From the NCBI GenBank assembly GCA_026997055.1, contig JALWJU010000118.1, positions 1-7,357 on the forward strand: a DNA stretch of 7,357 nt, written 5' to 3'. Below, piece by piece: positions 5,563 through 7,357 of the stretch. Source of the DNA: Paracoccaceae bacterium. GTDB lineage: Bacteria; Pseudomonadota; Alphaproteobacteria; Rhodobacterales; Rhodobacteraceae. Below the pieces are notes generated by a model that was not told the origin of the DNA, did no database searches, and saw only the letters and a list, made by a program, of their open reading frames with translations. Position 1 is the first letter of the stretch; every line of letters begins with the position of its first letter. A program made the translations under genes and the position numbers.

Positions 5563-5904
5563 CTACAAATCCAGGAAATACCCGTCCACCCGCCGCCAGA
5601 AATGCAAGAGGTCGCGGGCGCGAGCCGGGCTGTGGCCCATGCTTTCGATCGCATAGACATCCGCCGCCAGCAGCGCCGCCAGCCTGTAGGCAAAGGGACC
5701 GATACCGCTGGCGGCGGTTTCCTGGCGGATCGTGTCCTCCGCCGTCGCCGCCGCGCTGGTCAGGGCAAAGACAACCGCGAGCGCCGGCTCTCCCGGCCAC
5801 TTCATGCACATCTTGCGCACCAGTGCCCGACGCCGCTTGTCACTCCCGGATGTCAATTCTTCCAGTGCGAAGGCGATCATATCGTCGATCGGCGTATCGC
5901 GCAT
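5563..5904 (-). CDS. Conserved-looking hypothetical protein, 113 residues
   Basis: I do not recognise a named domain. The protein is mostly helical in appearance, with no signal peptide. It has a basic patch DKRRRALVRKMCMKWPGEPALAVVFALTSAA (22-52), a middle segment with AAATAEDTIRQE, and a C-terminal stretch FAYRLAALLAADVYAIESMGHSPARARDLLHFWRRVDGYFLDL (71-113). The conserved-looking C-terminal half resembles small hypothetical proteins I remember from Rhodobacterales. The ATG at 5904 has a GGGAG only one base upstream, too close for a normal ribosome binding site; an alternative internal start at 5880 is no better, so the start is uncertain. It is convergent with the wHTH gene and lies downstream of the tRNA-Arg gene on the same strand. 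The coding call rests on the amino-acid composition and the lack of any competing frame. Confidence 0.65.
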   Translation of the reverse strand: MRDTPIDDMIAFALEELTSGSDKRRRALVRKMCMKWPGEPALAVVFALTSAAATAEDTIRQETAASGIGPFAYRLAALLAADVYAIESMGHSPARARDLLHFWRRVDGYFLDL

Positions 5905-6007
5905 GCTCCCGTTACTCGCACTCCACCCCCGTGGACACTTTCCGATACCCTATGCGATTTTTGCCATACGGCCTAACAGAATCAGGGAACCAGTCTGTTT
6001 ACGCCCG

Positions 6008-6035
6008 GCATTTGCGGCAAATCCCTGCAAAATGC
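6008..6035 (-). other. Imperfect hairpin just downstream of tRNA-Arg
   Basis: On the minus strand GCATTTTGC (6035-6027) can pair with GCAAATGC (6015-6008) with one bulged base and an eleven-base loop. Inside it ATTTG/CAAAT at 6010-6022 gives a competing smaller stem. It begins nine bases after the encoded CCA end and may mark the processed 3' trailer or a weak terminator. There is no T-run. Confidence 0.3.
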
Positions 6036-6043
6036 GCAGGAAC

Positions 6044-6120
6044 TGGCGACCCCGGCAGGATTCGAACCTGCAACCTGCCCCTTAGGAGGGGGCTGCTCTA
6101 TCCAGTTGAGCCACGGGGCC
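6044..6120 (-). tRNA. tRNA-Arg (anticodon CCT), CCA encoded
   Basis: The minus strand folds as a complete 77-base tRNA. The acceptor GGCCCCG (6120-6114) pairs with CGGGGTC with one G-T pair, followed by G73 and an encoded CCA (6046-6044). The D-arm carries GCTCAACTGGATAGAGC. The anticodon stem GCCCC/GGGGC encloses the loop CTCCTAA, giving anticodon CCT at 6086-6084, which reads the arginine codon AGG. The T-arm has GCAGG/CCTGC around GTTCGAATC with the invariant TTCGA. No irregularity is visible. Confidence 0.97.
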
Positions 6121-6128
6121 GCTGCACG

Positions 6129-6158
6129 CTGATAGGCGAAAAGGGCGCGGCTTGTCCA
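6129..6158 (-). promoter_or_regulatory. Candidate promoter for tRNA-Arg
   Basis: On the minus strand TGGACA (6158-6153; five of six -35 positions) and TATCAG (6134-6129; four of six -10 positions) are 18 bases apart. Transcription would start near 6122, only about two bases before the mature tRNA 5' end, which is unusually short. The pairing is therefore tentative. Confidence 0.3.
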
Positions 6159-6202
6159 TAGGCGGCGCTGCGCGATACGGCGATTGCGGCGGCTTGTGGT
6201 CC

Positions 6203-6212
6203 GTGCCGGCAC
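6203..6212. repeat. 10-base perfect palindrome upstream of the oxidoreductase gene
   Basis: GTGCCGGCAC is fully self-complementary with no spacer. It lies 57 bases before the ATG at 6269, in the 148-base gap shared by the divergent tRNA-Arg and oxidoreductase genes. In GC-rich DNA such palindromes arise fairly often by chance, so a regulatory role is only possible. I see no convincing promoter hexamers for the oxidoreductase gene in this gap. Confidence 0.25.
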
Positions 6213-6268
6213 CTCCTAACCTGTGGCGGCTGACGGGCAGGCGGCCAAACGGGGATCACGAGGGTGAA

Positions 6269-7357
6269 ATGAGCAGGCATGTTGCCATCATCGGCGCCGG
6301 GATCGTCGGGGTTTCCACCGCCATCTGGCTGCAGCGGGCCGGCTTTCGGGTGACGCTTTTCGAGCGCGAGGCGGCGGCGGGCGAGGGCGCGAGCTATGGC
6401 AATGGCGGGGTGCTGGCCTCCTGCGCCATGGTGCCGGTGACGGTGCCGGGCCTGATCGGCAAGGCACCGAAGATGCTGCTGTCGCGCGACGAGCCGCTGT
6501 TCCTCAAATGGCGCTACCTGCCGCGCCTGGCTCCCTGGCTGCGCCGTTTCCTCAGCCATGCCAATGGCGAAGACACGCAGCGCATCGCCGCCGGGCTGGC
6601 GGCGCTGATCGGCGATTCGCTGGCCGAGCACCAGGCGCTTGCGGCCGGCACCGGGGCGGAGCGCTGGCTGATCCCGAGCGAATATCTCTATCTCTACCGC
6701 AACCGGGGCGAATTCGAGGCCGAAAGCTTCGCCTGGTCCCTGCGGGCGGCACATGGCATTGGCTGGGACGAACTGGAGGGGATGGACTTTCGCACCTTCG
6801 ATCCGGTCTTTTCGCCGGATTACGCCTTCGCCATCCGCATGGGCAACCACGGGCGCATCAGCGACCCCGGCGCTTATGTCAAGGCCCTGGCCGCGGATAT
6901 GGTGGCGCGGGGCGGGCGGCTGATCCGCGCCGAGGTCAGCGACGTGATCCGCGAAGGCGGGCGGGTGATCGGGCTGCGCGCGCAGGGCGAGACGCTCGCC
7001 TGCGACACGGTGGTGCTGGCGGCGGGGGCATGGTCGGCGGGGCTGGCCCGGCGGATGGGGGTAAAGGTGCCGCTGGAGAGCGAGCGGGGCTATCACCTGG
7101 AGCTGATCGAGCCTTCCTTCATGCCCCGGGCGCCGGTGATGCTCTCGGCGGGCAAGTTCGTCATCACCCCGATGGAAGGGCGGCTGCGCCTCGCCGGGAT
7201 CGTCGAGTTCGGCGGGCTCTCGGCCCCGCCCTCAGAGGCGCCGCTGGCGCTGCTCAGGCGCTACCTGCGCCAGGCGATGCCGCGCCTGCGCTGGAAATCG
7301 GAGCAAGGCTGGATGGGCCACCGCCCGACCCTGCCCGATTCGCTGCCGGTGATCGGG
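6269..7357 (+). CDS. DadA-like FAD-dependent oxidoreductase (DAO family), C-terminus cut by right edge
   Basis: The first 363 codons are open to the window edge without a stop. The N-terminus MSRHVAIIGAGIVGVSTAIWLQ carries the FAD-binding GxGxxG (G9, G11, G14), with the acidic residue E32 at the end of the second strand (VTLFER). This is followed by GASYGNGGVLA (40-50), the region near the flavin in D-amino-acid dehydrogenase-like proteins. Later come DTVVLAAGAWS and, at the extreme end, GHRPTLPDSLPVIG (350-363), the conserved C-terminal flavin-contact segment of the DAO fold. The family is about 410-430 residues, so roughly 50-60 are missing. Such enzymes oxidise D-amino acids or related amines to keto acids, passing electrons to the respiratory chain. 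Substrate cannot be told from sequence alone; glycine oxidase-like or other amine specificity is possible. GAGG five bases before the ATG supports this start. Confidence 0.88.
   Translation, partial: MSRHVAIIGAGIVGVSTAIWLQRAGFRVTLFEREAAAGEGASYGNGGVLASCAMVPVTVPGLIGKAPKMLLSRDEPLFLKWRYLPRLAPWLRRFLSHANGEDTQRIAAGLAALIGDSLAEHQALAAGTGAERWLIPSEYLYLYRNRGEFEAESFAWSLRAAHGIGWDELEGMDFRTFDPVFSPDYAFAIRMGNHGRISDPGAYVKALAADMVARGGRLIRAEVSDVIREGGRVIGLRAQGETLACDTVVLAAGAWSAGLARRMGVKVPLESERGYHLELIEPSFMPRAPVMLSAGKFVITPMEGRLRLAGIVEFGGLSAPPSEAPLALLRRYLRQAMPRLRWKSEQGWMGHRPTLPDSLPVIG

Noticed and set aside
5905..6043. Possible integration site at the tRNA-Arg 3' end
   Set aside because: tRNA 3' ends are common attachment sites, but no integrase, second copy of the tRNA end or foreign-looking gene is visible in the window.
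6055..6064. GANTC site within the tRNA gene as a CcrM regulatory site
   Set aside because: The GATTC here is part of the invariant TTCGAATC T-loop sequence of tRNA, so its presence carries no regulatory information.
6098..7096. 332-residue open frame on the minus strand
   Set aside because: It runs through the tRNA-Arg gene and is antisense to the DadA-like gene, whose flavin motifs and ribosome binding site define the true strand.
1..7357. Insertion sequences, CRISPR arrays or phage modules
   Set aside because: No transposase or integrase frames, no evenly spaced direct repeats and no phage genes were seen; the genes look like stable chromosomal content.

Overview
The window is GC-rich chromosomal DNA that looks like an alphaproteobacterium, most likely from the Rhodobacterales (Roseobacter/Paracoccus-type). 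The main support is a full-length CcrM-type GANTC adenine methyltransferase next to rnhB, together with several small secreted or membrane proteins that resemble ones I remember from that order. This placement comes from recognising proteins by eye, not from a search.

Left third (1-1878, minus strand): a tightly packed dTDP-L-rhamnose operon read leftwards in the order rfbC-rfbB-rfbD. Both junctions are 4-base ATGA stop/start overlaps. rfbD runs off the left edge; rfbA would be expected beyond it. The genes together turn dTDP-glucose into dTDP-rhamnose for surface polysaccharide. The first gene probably starts at a GTG with a good ribosome binding site, just downstream of a weak promoter candidate.

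Middle (1901-3881, minus strand): rnhB (RNase HII) followed by ccrM, which ends at a strong intrinsic terminator separating it from the rhamnose operon. The 102-base rnhB-ccrM gap holds three GANTC sites within 45 bases. One lies upstream of a sigma70-like promoter, one in its spacer and one over its -10 hexamer, suggesting that CcrM methylation feeds back on its own transcription. A second strong terminator separates rnhB from the gene upstream of it.

Right-centre (3923-5904): a divergent pair of units. Leftwards lies a secreted protein with a duplicated two-cysteine motif. Rightwards lies a small exported two-cysteine protein, overlapped by 29 bases by a gene for a membrane protein with two N-terminal transmembrane segments and a C-terminal OmpR/PhoB-like winged-helix DNA-binding domain. 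The divergent intergenic region carries two perfect inverted repeats. Convergent to the regulator is a small conserved-looking hypothetical gene.

Right end (6044-7357): a tRNA-Arg(CCT) gene on the minus strand and, on the plus strand, the first 363 codons of a DadA-like FAD-dependent oxidoreductase that continues past the edge. There is no sign of insertion sequences, phage genes, CRISPR or recent gene transfer. The most unusual item is the inverted-topology membrane-bound winged-helix regulator coupled to a secreted small protein.
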